Assembly (NCBI GenBank): GCA_010672825.2
Contig: JAAHFU020000002.1
Span: 446,001-510,000, forward strand
Length of the DNA: 64,000 nucleotides
DNA from: Leptolyngbya sp. SIO1E4
GTDB taxonomy: Bacteria; Cyanobacteriota; Cyanobacteriia; Phormidesmidales; Phormidesmidaceae
Direction: 5' to 3'
A program made the translations under genes and the position numbers. A model generated the notes under the pieces. It did no database searches. It was not told the origin of the DNA and worked only from the letters and a program-made list of their open reading frames with translations. This document shows, one piece after another, positions 1 to 8,482 of this stretch. Numbering within the stretch: position 1 is the stretch's first letter; each line of letters starts with the position of its first letter.

Positions 1-14
1 ATAAAGTCATTATT

Positions 15-665
15 ATGAAGCAAGGCATCGCGATCGCATTCGATAAATTGACGCTAGAAATCTGGCTATTGTTTATTGGTTTTTGCTTACCCTCGCTGCT
101 GCTCTATTCAAATCTTCTCCCCAGGCCGTTTTTCTTTCCTGTTTTAGGCGGCTTTCCGTTCGTCGTCATGGTGCTTTATATATTCATTAACAGAATTTCT
201 CCACGTAAATTAGGACTTTCAATAGATCTTCCATCAATACGCAAGATACTCCCCCCTACGCTGCGCTTGCTTCTGCTAGGTGGCCTCTTTTTAGCCTTAC
301 TTCCTTGGGTCTTAGGGCGTCCACGTTCTCTATACCTGGAACTCGATTACTATGCCTGGTATTTAGGCATGTCGATATTTCAGGAAATAGTATGGAGAGG
401 GTTTGCCTTCCTGCTTCTAGAAAGGATACTAGGCTGTCGCGAGAGAGCCGTAATAGTCTGCTCTGCAAGCCTTTTTGCTTTCTCACACATTTACTTTCGC
501 AGTATTTTAATTTTGATAGGCACCTGGCTACTGGGCTATCTATGGGGCAAAAACTATTGGAAGTTCAAAAGTATTTCTGGCCCTACAGTTTCCCACTATC
601 TGGTAGGCTTTCCCTTTATTCTCCTAAATTATATGGGGGGTAATCAGAGTTGGGGGTTACTCTGA
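15..665 (+). CDS. CPBP-family intramembrane protease-like protein
   Basis: A 216-residue, very hydrophobic protein with about six membrane segments. It carries a recognisable CPBP (Abi/Rce1-like) signature: Gln-Glu followed by IVWRG near residue 123 (family form EExxxR), FAFSH near residue 156 for the second motif, and a histidine in SHYLVG near the C-terminus. CPBP proteins are membrane-embedded glutamic-type proteases; in bacteria they serve in processing, bacteriocin immunity or unknown roles. The first Glu of the usual EE pair is Gln here, so activity is uncertain. The ATG sits 15 bases from the window edge, so upstream context is unknown. The next gene is 118 bases downstream on the same strand, with no obvious functional link. 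Confidence 0.75.
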   Translation: MKQGIAIAFDKLTLEIWLLFIGFCLPSLLLYSNLLPRPFFFPVLGGFPFVVMVLYIFINRISPRKLGLSIDLPSIRKILPPTLRLLLLGGLFLALLPWVLGRPRSLYLELDYYAWYLGMSIFQEIVWRGFAFLLLERILGCRERAVIVCSASLFAFSHIYFRSILILIGTWLLGYLWGKNYWKFKSISGPTVSHYLVGFPFILLNYMGGNQSWGLL

Positions 666-783
666 CAGCTATGTTGCTCTGTTTTTAATTGCTAAAATCC
701 CATGGCAGCGATGCGATACAGATCGTAAATAGCCGTTTCATCTTAAATGTATGATTTTAGTAATGGCTAAGGTTTGAGGAAAG

Positions 784-1239
784 ATGATAAACATACGTCC
801 TTATGAAACGGCTGACTGGTCTAGACTGTGCGAGATACATGACGCATCCCGTCTTAATGAACTAGGTTTAACCGTAGGGACAGAGGCGTTTCTTACCCTT
901 GAGCAAACTGCTAAAAACGAAGGTCTTTTTGATGACAAGCTCTTTGTCGCAGAAGTCGATAATGTTGTGCAGGGGTTTGTTGCCTATGGAGATGAAGAAC
1001 TTGCCTGGCTGTATGTTGATCCTAAGTTTTGCAGAAAAGGGGTGGGACGTGCGCTAGTTCGACATGTCGTTGCAGACTCAGCACCCACGATAGAAATTGA
1101 ACTGCTTGAGGGCAATACGCCTGCTCTAGAGCTTTATCTTTCTGAAGGTTTTAAAGTTATAAAGCGCGTAGAAGGTCAGCTTGTAGGCAATGAGGAGTTT
1201 GCTGCAGTCGGTTTGGTATTGAGACGTGAAGAGACTTAA
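784..1239 (+). CDS. GNAT-family N-acetyltransferase
   Basis: A 151-residue single-domain GNAT protein. The acetyl-CoA-binding region is clear near residues 84-98 (YVDPKFCRKGVGRALV, the R/Q-x-x-G-x-G/A loop). The beta5-alpha4 part (IEIELLEGNTPALELYLSEGFK) matches the usual 'N..A..lYe..GF' ending. The start is an ATG just after the purine-rich GAGGAAAG (777-784). The acyl acceptor cannot be told from sequence. The stop codon overlaps the open frame of the truncated glycine-rich gene that follows, so the 3' boundary of this gene is also the breakpoint of that remnant. Confidence 0.85.
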   Translation: MINIRPYETADWSRLCEIHDASRLNELGLTVGTEAFLTLEQTAKNEGLFDDKLFVAEVDNVVQGFVAYGDEELAWLYVDPKFCRKGVGRALVRHVVADSAPTIEIELLEGNTPALELYLSEGFKVIKRVEGQLVGNEEFAAVGLVLRREET

Positions 1240-1931
1240 GACGATCTGTTACCCCATCAGACCAAGTTGACCAAGTTTGGCATCTACACTTAACCTATAC
1301 GCGATCGTATTGGGATGAGTTTTGTTCAGAGATTTTACAAACACCGCTGCATCATGATCCAACCCTGGGTGGAGAGGCTGAAGATCAAAAATTTGATGAT
1401 TGGTATAGTAAGACTCTGGATAGCTATGAAAAATTTTTTGGAACAAAACCACCAGTAGAAATTTGGCCGAAACCCAAGGATCGTTTTGGGCGTGACTTGC
1501 ATTTTGTGCGAGTTAATACCGAGCAAAATTGGATATTGCTAAAGTTGCAAGTTCTAGAAGGTGCAACGTTAGGTATCGCTATCCTGGCTACTTTAATAGT
1601 CAGTGTTTGTTACATCACCCTTTCTGAAAACAGCATCAACCCGTTTGCGGGAATTTTACTGGCCGTTATTTTGGTTGCCGCAGTTTTTGGCGTGGTACGG
1701 ACTTTTGCCGGAATAGTAGACTTCATTAAAAATCCTTCACGCCCTCGTAATGGATGGACTTGGGGTGGCAGCGGGTGTGCCTCTGCTGGCTGCGGAGGAT
1801 GGGGATGGGGGGATGGTGGCCATAGTTCGAGTGGCGGTGACAGCGGCGGCGGCTGTGGCGGCGGCGGTTGTGGCGGAGGCGGAGGCTGTGGCGGTGGTGG
1901 TTGCAGGGGCGGAGGCTGTGGCGGTGGGTAA
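1230..1931 (+). pseudogene. 5'-truncated glycine/cysteine-rich domain protein
   Basis: An open frame runs from just after a stop at 1227-1229 to the TAA at 1929-1931. Its first ~85 codons have no ATG or GTG start, yet read as conserved protein: TPSDQVDQVWHLHLTYTRSY, then LHHDPTLGG and WYSKTLDSYEKFFG. This resembles the conserved block of cyanobacterial 'glycine-rich domain-containing' proteins, which usually begin some 50-60 residues earlier. Two membrane segments follow (about 1560-1640 and 1650-1720), then a C-terminal tail made almost wholly of Gly with regularly spaced Cys. The missing N-terminus and the abutting acetyltransferase end suggest a deletion or rearrangement at ~1230-1240. A shorter product from TTG 1497 (144 residues) is possible but would lack the conserved domain. 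Confidence 0.6.
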
Positions 1932-2140
1932 CCGTATAGCAATTTGTTTGGAGCGGACTGATGCTAAGTCTTCGTGCGTTGCTCGGTAATTTACAGCGAC
2001 TCACGCGGCCGTGCTGTAAATGATGGGTTGCTCGGAGTCGTGCCCCTTGCTCTGCGATCGCCGAAAGTCATGTGATGAGTCAGCCTGGTCACCTATCGTA
2101 TTCGGTAGGCTGGAGGCACTGATTGGGGCTGCGGTAATCG

Positions 2141-2763
2141 ATGACCCTTGCAACCAACCAACCCAACAGAAACTCCTCAGCTTTGATGAGTTTCTCAACC
2201 TCTATGGTGCCGATAATCGCTATGAGCTGATTGATGGAGAGGTATTCGACCTGGAGCCAACCGGTCAGCATGAAGAAGTTGCCGCCTTCATCACCGCAAA
2301 AGCTTGTGTCCAGATCGACGGAGCAAATCTCCCTGGGTTTGTTCTTCAGCGGGGCCTAGTTCGCCCCCCTAACACCGCTATGAAAGCCTTTCGGCCTGAT
2401 GTTGCCGTTATTGATCGATTAGAGCTTACCCAAGAACCCCTTTGGGCAGAGCAGTCGATTATAACCAGGGGCAGCTCGATTAAGTTTGTGGCAGAAGTTG
2501 TGAGTAGCAATTGGCAGAATGACTATGCCCGTAAAGTCGAAGACTATGCAACTTTAGGGATTCCTGAATATTGGATCGCAGACTATTCAGGATTAGGCGG
2601 TGTGCGGCACATTGGAAAAACCAAACACCCCACCGTTTCTGTCTGCACATTAATCGATGAAGAGTATACAATTCAGCTATTTTAAGGTAATCAGATTATC
2701 ATTTCAGCTACTTTTCCCGATTTGAATCTAACAGCGGAACAAATATTGAAGGCAAATAATTGA
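2141..2763 (+). pseudogene. Uma2-family (DUF820) endonuclease, disrupted
   Basis: The central reading frame is a typical cyanobacterial Uma2 (PD-(D/E)xK-like) domain: LLSFDEFLNLYG, RYELIDGEV, FRPDVAVID, KFVAEVVSSNW, YARKVEDYATLGIPEYWI. The family start MTLAT lies at ATG 2141 but in a different frame. Between them is an AACC repeat of three units (2150s), and adding one unit would restore the frame. At the 3' end a TAA at 2683-2685 stops the frame, yet the same frame continues afterwards with a normal family tail (SATFPDLNLTAEQILK) to TGA 2761. Two independent lesions point to a decaying gene. The longer upstream start at 2020 gives an implausible N-terminus. Uma2 genes are highly multicopy in cyanobacteria and their role is not settled. 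Confidence 0.7.
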
Positions 2764-2773
2764 AGGCAAATAA
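2746..2773. repeat. 14-bp tandem duplication
   Basis: TTGAAGGCAAATAA occurs twice in direct succession (2746-2759 and 2760-2773), spanning the stop codon of the decayed Uma2 gene. It looks like a recent slippage duplication. The remaining bases up to hypE (2774-2923) show no other structure. Confidence 0.85.
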
Positions 2774-2923
2774 TTGACATCTCGACAGCCTCTTGAAATG
2801 TGTAGCGAGCAGAATGGCTTTTGACGGTATTTTGTTTACCTGCCTTCACAAAAAACTTCGCTGGCGACGATCGCACCCGGCAAATTCTTAAAAATAACCT
2901 GTGTTTCCTCCTAGTTGTGGGGC

Positions 2924-2948
2924 GTCATCTTTACCCTTTAAAGATGAC
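2924..2948 (+). promoter_or_regulatory. Hairpin over the hypE start codon
   Basis: GTCATCTTTA (2924-2933) and TAAAGATGAC (2939-2948) are perfect complements separated by five bases. The right arm contains the proposed hypE ATG (2944-2946), so the start codon would be buried in a 10-bp stem in the transcript. No Shine-Dalgarno-like sequence lies in the left arm. A role in limiting translation is an inference. Confidence 0.5.
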
Positions 2949-4008
2949 TATTTCTCCATCCAAACCTCCCTCTTCCCGATCCCCTCGCCTGCGCGATAAG
3001 ACCGTTACCCTGGCCCACGGCAGCGGCGGACGCGCCATGCAGGATCTGATTGAAGCGCTGTTCATCAAGCACTTTCAGGAAACCCCTCCCGGTTCCCTAG
3101 AGGATCAGGCCCGCATTCCCCTGGATGAGCTGGCGGCTCACGGCGATCGCCTCGCCTTTACCACTGATTCCTACGTGGTTGATCCGCTGTTTTTCCCCGG
3201 CAGTGACATCGGTGCCTTGGCTGTGAACGGTACGGTCAACGACCTGGCCGTGAGCGGAGCGATTCCCCGCTACCTCACCTGCGCCATGATTCTAGAGGAA
3301 GGGCTGCCGGTGGAAACCCTGCGGCGGGTGGTGGCCAGTATGGCTGCAGCCGCGCAGCAGGCTGGGGTTGCGATCGTGACCGGAGATACCAAGGTGGTGC
3401 CGCGCGGTGGGGCTGACAAGCTGTTTATCAACACGGCGGGCATTGGCATTATGCGCACTGGCGTGACCCCGGCCGCGGTTCATATTCAGCCGGGAGATGT
3501 GGTGTTGGTGAACGGGCCGGTGGGCAACCACGGAGCCACAATTATGGTCGCCCGAGGAGAATTATCTCTAGAAACAGATTTGCAGAGCGATTGTCAGCCG
3601 CTGAACGGCTTGGTAGACGCCATTGTTTCGGTGTGTCCTGAAGTGAGGGCCATGCGGGATGCTACCCGAGGCGGGTTGGCCACGGTGTTGAATGAGTTTG
3701 CTGACAGTGCCCAGGTCGGCATTCAGCTTATTGAAGAGCAGATTCCCGTCGTGGAAACAGTGAAGGGGCTGTGCGAACTGCTGGGGTTAGACCCGCTCTA
3801 TCTTGCCAACGAAGGCAAGTTGGTGGTCGTGGTGCCGCCTGATAAAGCTGAGACGGTGCTGGCGGCGATGCGATCGCACCCCACCGGTACCCACAGCCGC
3901 ATCATTGGCCAAGTTACTGAAGGCCAGCGCGTCTCTCTGAAGACCGCCTTTGGCACCGAACGCATTATTGACCGACTGGTAGACGATCAGCTGCCGAGGA
4001 TTTGTTAA
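2944..4008 (+). CDS. hypE: NiFe-hydrogenase maturation factor HypE
   Basis: A 354-residue HypE. HypE, with HypF, dehydrates a thiocarboxamide on its C-terminal cysteine to make the cyanide ligands of the NiFe active site. Diagnostic features are the N-terminal AHGSGG (residues 24-29), the AIR-synthase-like ATP-binding core (FTTDSYVVDPLFFPG, GDTKVV, NGPVGNHG, RDATRGGLATVLNE) and the exact C-terminal PRIC, whose Cys carries the ligand. The ATG at 2944 is chosen because the HypE domain begins about 20 residues later; the frame is open upstream to 2821 but that part is unlike HypE. It is the first gene of hypE-hypA-hypB; its TAA shares bases with the hypA ATG. Cytoplasmic. No hydrogenase structural genes are in the window. 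Confidence 0.95.
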   Translation: MTISPSKPPSSRSPRLRDKTVTLAHGSGGRAMQDLIEALFIKHFQETPPGSLEDQARIPLDELAAHGDRLAFTTDSYVVDPLFFPGSDIGALAVNGTVNDLAVSGAIPRYLTCAMILEEGLPVETLRRVVASMAAAAQQAGVAIVTGDTKVVPRGGADKLFINTAGIGIMRTGVTPAAVHIQPGDVVLVNGPVGNHGATIMVARGELSLETDLQSDCQPLNGLVDAIVSVCPEVRAMRDATRGGLATVLNEFADSAQVGIQLIEEQIPVVETVKGLCELLGLDPLYLANEGKLVVVVPPDKAETVLAAMRSHPTGTHSRIIGQVTEGQRVSLKTAFGTERIIDRLVDDQLPRIC

Positions 4009-4349
4009 TGCACGAACTCGGAATTACCCACAACATTGTGGCGATCGCCACTGAACATGCCCACGGAGCTAAGGTGCAGCGCATCACTCTGGAGATTGGT
4101 CAGCTGACCGCCATCATGCCCGATGCCATTCGTTTTTGTTTTGACGTGTGCGCCCAGGGCACCGTGTTAGAAGGCGCCACGTTGGAGATTTTAGAGCGTC
4201 CTGGTATAGGGCAATGTCGAGACTGTGGCCAACAGCTTGAACTCAGCCAGCCCTTTGGGGTGTGCAGCTGCGGCAGCACCCACTTGGACATTATCCAGGG
4301 CCAAGAACTCACCATTAAAGAAATGGAGACGGAAGTGTTATGTGTGTAA
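4008..4349 (+). CDS. hypA: Hydrogenase nickel chaperone HypA
   Basis: A 113-residue HypA, which with HypB delivers nickel to the hydrogenase large subunit. The protein begins MHELGIT, with His2 and Glu3 at the known nickel-binding N-terminus. The zinc-binding loop is C70-x2-C73 (CRDC) and C86-x-C88 (CSCGS). The second pair is Cys-x-Cys, one residue shorter than the Cys-x2-Cys I expect, which is mildly unusual. ATG 4008 overlaps the hypE stop (TAATG), which decides the start and implies translational coupling; the frame is open only two codons further upstream. Confidence 0.95.
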   Translation: MHELGITHNIVAIATEHAHGAKVQRITLEIGQLTAIMPDAIRFCFDVCAQGTVLEGATLEILERPGIGQCRDCGQQLELSQPFGVCSCGSTHLDIIQGQELTIKEMETEVLCV

Positions 4350-5332
4350 CCTGCGGCTGCTCTGACGGAGCCCAAGTCACCCTCACCCGTGTGGGACAAC
4401 AGACCGCTGACGCGTCCTCAGCAGATACCCACACCCATACCCATACCCTGCCTGACGGCACGGTGATTACCCACACTCACGCTGGCGAGACGGCGCAGTC
4501 GTCCCATGGGGCACATCACCGTCATCATCATCACCACCACCATGGGGCATCCACCCATGTCCCCGATGAAATGCACACGCATTCCCCTGAGGTGGCGGCA
4601 CCGGCTCATAATGACGTATCCACTCATACTCACACCCCTGCGGGGCCATCCCAGTCCGCCCATATGCATGCCCAGGTTCACGGCACCACCCTGACGCTGG
4701 AGCAAAACATCCTCTCCAAAAATGACCTGCTCGCGGCCCAAAACCGCGGCTGGCTGAAGGGGCGGCAGATTACGGCATTAAACCTGGTAAGTTCACCGGG
4801 GGCAGGAAAAACCACGCTGCTGGTCAAGACCATCCAAGACCTCCAGGCTGACATTGCCATTTCAGTGATTGAAGGGGATCAGGAAACCGCTCAAGATGCA
4901 GAGCGGATTGCCGCCACGGGCTGCGCGGCGATTCAAGTTAACACGGGGACTGGCTGTCATTTAGAAGCCTCGATGGTTGAGCGTGGGCTCGAAGCCCTCA
5001 ACCCACCTGCTAATTCCCTTGTTTTGATTGAGAATGTGGGTAATCTCGTGTGCCCAGCTCTGTTTGATCTGGGGGAAAAGGCCAAGGTGGCGATGCTCTC
5101 GGTCACCGAAGGGGAAGATAAACCCATCAAGTATCCCCATATGTTCCGTGCCAGCCAGGTGATGGTGCTGACCAAAATCGACCTGTTGCCCTACGTCAGC
5201 TTTGATGTCGATCGCTGCCTCGACTATGCCCGCCAGGTCAATCCAGAACTAAAGATATTTCAGGTATCTGCAGTTTCTGGCGAAGGGTTGCCAGAGTGGT
5301 ATGCCTGGCTCAGGTCCCTCGCGTCTGCTTGA
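4340..5332 (+). CDS. hypB: Hydrogenase nickel incorporation GTPase HypB
   Basis: A 330-residue HypB GTPase that drives nickel insertion together with HypA. It starts MCVTCGC, the N-terminal metal-binding Cys motif of HypB. It continues into a very His-rich stretch (residues ~30-115, including runs of seven His) that probably stores nickel, then the G domain: P-loop SSPGAGKTTLL (~151-161), EGDQET, ENVGNL, TKIDLL and a C-terminal SAVSGEGL. The start overlaps hypA by ten bases. At 330 residues it is longer than many HypB because of the His-rich insert. It is the last gene of the hyp operon and is followed 40 bases later by a strong terminator hairpin. Confidence 0.95.
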   Translation: MCVTCGCSDGAQVTLTRVGQQTADASSADTHTHTHTLPDGTVITHTHAGETAQSSHGAHHRHHHHHHHGASTHVPDEMHTHSPEVAAPAHNDVSTHTHTPAGPSQSAHMHAQVHGTTLTLEQNILSKNDLLAAQNRGWLKGRQITALNLVSSPGAGKTTLLVKTIQDLQADIAISVIEGDQETAQDAERIAATGCAAIQVNTGTGCHLEASMVERGLEALNPPANSLVLIENVGNLVCPALFDLGEKAKVAMLSVTEGEDKPIKYPHMFRASQVMVLTKIDLLPYVSFDVDRCLDYARQVNPELKIFQVSAVSGEGLPEWYAWLRSLASA

Positions 5333-5372
5333 GGTCTTTCCTCAACGGCATCTGCCGCCTGCAGCATCCTCA

Positions 5373-5405
5373 CCCCCGCTGAACTGTCAGCGGGGGATTG
5401 TTTTA
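5373..5405 (+). terminator. Intrinsic terminator of the hyp operon
   Basis: CCCCCGCTGA (5373-5382) pairs perfectly with TCAGCGGGGG (5387-5396) across a four-base loop, followed by ATTGTTTTA. It lies 40 bases after the hypB stop, as expected for the end of hypE-hypA-hypB transcription. Confidence 0.85.
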
Positions 5406-5640
5406 TCCACCCGCATAGGTAACTGGCTGAGCATCATTCTGCCCTTTCCCATCCATAGCCATCCTGTATGGGTGTTATTGTTTTGACCCCGCTTTGCATG
5501 CTAAAGAGAGTGGCCCACAGCAGATAAATTGAATGCCATGCCAGCGGAGGAACCCATGCCGCCTTTCATCGTAAGAACCTCGTGATGGATGGCATCAATA
5601 AAACTGCCCATAGCACCCGATACGATGCCTGCATATCAGC

Positions 5641-5688
5641 AGATTTAAACTCTCTTGTAGGAGTAGATTTAAACTCTCCTGTAAGGGT
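5641..5688. repeat. 24-bp tandem repeat upstream of the porin gene
   Basis: Two copies of a 24-bp unit lie in direct succession (5641-5664 and 5665-5688), both starting AGATTTAAACTCTC, with two substitutions between them. They lie in the 458-bp gap between hypB and the porin gene. No convincing gene was seen in that gap; a 63-codon frame (5582-5773) merely translates the repeat. Confidence 0.85.
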
Positions 5689-5790
5689 AGAGTTGTGGAT
5701 AATTTGGCTAGCCGCGATCGCCGAAAGCCAAATTCAGCCTTGGTGTGAGATATCAGATGATGGCCCAGGCTGAAGGGGAATGGTGCCAAA

Positions 5791-7479
5791 TTGACTCTGC
5801 AAATACAGCTGGTGAGGGGTGTTTTGTCTACACGTCATTTAGTTCTATGGTCTCGACTCTGCCGCTGGATGCTAGGGGCAGGGGTGGGGGGCGGATTTTT
5901 TTCATTTGCAGGAATGCAGCCAGGGTGGGCGGTGGCCCCCGCGCTCGATTTTGCGATCGCGGCAGAGTCGTTGCCTCACGCCTCCGCTGGCGATCGGGCT
6001 GAGGGGGAAACAGCGCCTTTAACCTTAGCCCTCACTACGGTTGATAATCTGTCCGATGTCGCCCCAACGGACTGGGCTTATCAGGCCCTTCAGACCTTGG
6101 TCGAGCAGTACGGTTGCCTGCAGGGATACCCCGACGGCACCTTTCGCGGTAATTTGCCCCTGACCCGCTATGAGTTTGCGGCGGCGTTCAATACTTGCTT
6201 AGAGCGTCTTGCCTCCCAACTGACCGATACCGTCAGTGCGGCTGACCTGGAAACGTTGCAGCGGCTGCAGCAAGACTTTGAGGCAGAACTCTCCACCCTG
6301 GAAGCGCAGATAACTGAGTTAGAAGCAGATACCGCTGAACTGGCCGCCACCACTTTTTCAACCACCACAAAACTCAGAGGAGAAGTGGTGTTTTCTGGAG
6401 AGCAACTGATTGGCGGAGATAAGGCCGATGGCAGCGGCGACGATCTCCCGGAGGCGTTGACCTTTGGCAGTCGAGCCCGGTTGAATTTTGATACCAGCTT
6501 TACCGGGCAAGACCTGTTGAGGGTGCGTTTGGATGCCCTGAGTCCGTCTCGACTCAATGCGCCGGTAACGGGCACCAATATGACCCGTCTCGCCTTTGAC
6601 CGTGACACGAATGACGATCTCACCATTGGCAAGTTCTTCTATCGCTTTCCAGTAAGCGAGAACTTTTCTCTGCATATCGACGCTACCTGGGGGGCTTATC
6701 AAGCCAACGTTTCCAGTACCTTTAATCCAGGATTTGCCAGTCCTCTCTCTGGGGCAATTTCTCGATTTGGGCGGTTTAATCCTATCTACTACCAGGGGGC
6801 ACCGGGGACGGGCATCACCGGGGTTTACGATATCGGCTCCAGCTTGGCGCTATCTGTGGGGTATCTGGGCCGAGGCAATGAGACCTCTGACCCGGATGTG
6901 GGGCTGTTTGGCGGGGGATACACGGCGCTGGCGCAACTAGATTTTCGCCCCACGGAGACGGTAAATCTCGGTGTGGCATACGCTCGCTCCTACTATCCGG
7001 CGGGGGCTGTAGCGGTCTCTGCGGGGACGGGGAGCCGGTTAGCCAATGCGCCATTTGGGGGTAACGTTGCGACCTCGGCGGATCATTTAGGACTGCAGTC
7101 AAGCCTGAGGCTGGGGCCTGGTGTGAATCTTTCCGGCTGGGCTGGGCTCAGTTTCGCCAATGCTGAAGACAGCGGAGGGCAAGCAGATTCGGGCGATTCG
7201 GCCACGATGTTGAACTGGGCGGTGACCTTGGGCCTGCCGAACCTGGGTGGACAGGGCAATCTTGGCGGGTTTCTGATCGGGCAACCACCCCGAGTCGTGC
7301 GCAACACTGGGGGCTCTGAAGATGACGACACGGCCTGGCATTTGGAGGCGTTCTATCGCTATCGCGTGAATCAAAATGTCTCCCTGATTCCAGGTCTCTT
7401 TGTGATTGTGAACCCAGAGCATGACAGCGATAACGATGCCATCTGGCTGGCGAGTTTTCGGACCGTGTTCCAGTTTTAG
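5791..7479 (+). CDS. SLH-domain OprB-type outer-membrane porin
   Basis: A protein of up to 562 residues with the plan of cyanobacterial Som/iron-uptake porins. It has a signal sequence (basic segment, hydrophobic stretch, WAVAPA), one S-layer-homology domain at about residues 84-145 (DVAPTDWAYQAL, GYPDGTFRGNLPLTRYEFA), a coiled-coil stretch (~155-187, LQRLQQDFEAELSTLEAQ), then a beta-rich OprB barrel ending in F-x-F-Q-F, a typical aromatic outer-membrane C-terminus. The SLH domain should hold the barrel to peptidoglycan. The start is uncertain: TTG 5791 follows AAGGGGAA, and ATG 5869 would give a shorter signal. It precedes an ABC transporter, so joint uptake is possible but not shown. Confidence 0.88.
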   Translation: MTLQIQLVRGVLSTRHLVLWSRLCRWMLGAGVGGGFFSFAGMQPGWAVAPALDFAIAAESLPHASAGDRAEGETAPLTLALTTVDNLSDVAPTDWAYQALQTLVEQYGCLQGYPDGTFRGNLPLTRYEFAAAFNTCLERLASQLTDTVSAADLETLQRLQQDFEAELSTLEAQITELEADTAELAATTFSTTTKLRGEVVFSGEQLIGGDKADGSGDDLPEALTFGSRARLNFDTSFTGQDLLRVRLDALSPSRLNAPVTGTNMTRLAFDRDTNDDLTIGKFFYRFPVSENFSLHIDATWGAYQANVSSTFNPGFASPLSGAISRFGRFNPIYYQGAPGTGITGVYDIGSSLALSVGYLGRGNETSDPDVGLFGGGYTALAQLDFRPTETVNLGVAYARSYYPAGAVAVSAGTGSRLANAPFGGNVATSADHLGLQSSLRLGPGVNLSGWAGLSFANAEDSGGQADSGDSATMLNWAVTLGLPNLGGQGNLGGFLIGQPPRVVRNTGGSEDDDTAWHLEAFYRYRVNQNVSLIPGLFVIVNPEHDSDNDAIWLASFRTVFQF

Positions 7480-7638
7480 TCGAGAACAGGAGAGATTTGA
7501 TACGGCGTGAGGGGGAGAGCAACGAGGGCGATCGCATCCATCATTGATAGCCCTGTTAGATGAGTCCAGGACATCTTGGTTAAGACAGGGGGTAAGGTTT
7601 GGGGGCTTCTCAATCGTTTGGACAGTTCAGCAGAGGCT

Positions 7639-8481
7639 ATGGTGTCAAAACTTTCTCCACCTCGATTCAGTCCTCCCGTTAGGCAAGGAGAGCCGTCTAA
7701 TGTTCTGCGCCGTTTAAGGGCAGGGTTGGTAGGGCTGGTCTCGCTCTCGTTGCTGCTCTGGCTCTGGCAATGGGGGGCTGAGGCCTATACCCCGGTCATC
7801 TTGCCGCCCCCAAGAGCGGTGGGGATAGCCCTCCAGAGGTTGGTGTTAACCGGAGACGTATTTCCCCCCATTGCGGCCACGCTATTTCACGTATTGGCGG
7901 GATTTGGCCTAGCACTGCTGGGGGGTGGGCTACTGGGTATTGCTGCTGGCAATCAGCCCCTCTTTCGGCAGGCGATCGCCCCGATTGCCTCGGCGCTGCT
8001 AGGGACGCCGCCCATTGCCTGGTTAGTGTTGGCGATGGTGTGGTTTGGGCTGGGCAGTCCCAACTCTATCTTTACCGTGGCTGTCACTGTGGGGCCGATA
8101 GTGTTTACCGGGGCCGCCGATGCGATCGGCACCCTCAATCCTCAGCTATTGGGCGTGGCTCAGGTTTACCAACTCCGGGGCTGGGTGCGTTTTCAGGCAC
8201 TCTATTGGCCCTATCTGGTTTCTCAGCTGCTGCCCTTGCTAGTGGCAGGGTTGAGCCTGGCCTGGCGAGTGGCCATTATGTCGGAAGTGTTGGCCACCCC
8301 TAGTGGCATTGGTGCCGAACTCAACACGGCCCGTGCCAACCTGGATACCGCCGAAGTTATGGCTTGGATTGTCATCATCATTCTGCTGGTGTTGGCCTCC
8401 GATGGGTTACTACGACGGATTCAGCAGTGCCTGCTGCCCTGGCAACAGGCACAGACCCTGCAGCCGCGCTTGGGGGAATAG
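7639..8481 (+). CDS. NitT/TauT-type ABC transporter permease
   Basis: A 280-residue inner-membrane permease of the SsuC/TauC/NrtB type (BPD_transp_1). It has about six membrane segments and the EAA-like loop at GTLNPQLLGVAQVYQLRGWVRF that docks onto the ATPase. ATG 7639 is preferred; TTG 7576 would add 21 residues of no evident family similarity. It ends one base before the ATPase gene. The substrate (nitrate, sulfonate, cyanate, pyrimidine precursor or other) cannot be told from the sequence. Confidence 0.85.
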   Translation: MVSKLSPPRFSPPVRQGEPSNVLRRLRAGLVGLVSLSLLLWLWQWGAEAYTPVILPPPRAVGIALQRLVLTGDVFPPIAATLFHVLAGFGLALLGGGLLGIAAGNQPLFRQAIAPIASALLGTPPIAWLVLAMVWFGLGSPNSIFTVAVTVGPIVFTGAADAIGTLNPQLLGVAQVYQLRGWVRFQALYWPYLVSQLLPLLVAGLSLAWRVAIMSEVLATPSGIGAELNTARANLDTAEVMAWIVIIILLVLASDGLLRRIQQCLLPWQQAQTLQPRLGE

Positions 8482-8482
8482 C

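Noticed and set aside
1610-1942. 110-residue proline-rich frame on the minus strand
   Set aside because: It is the antisense of the Gly/Cys-rich codons of the truncated plus-strand gene.
4418-4741. 107-residue Met/Val-rich frame on the minus strand
   Set aside because: Antisense of the His-rich segment of hypB.
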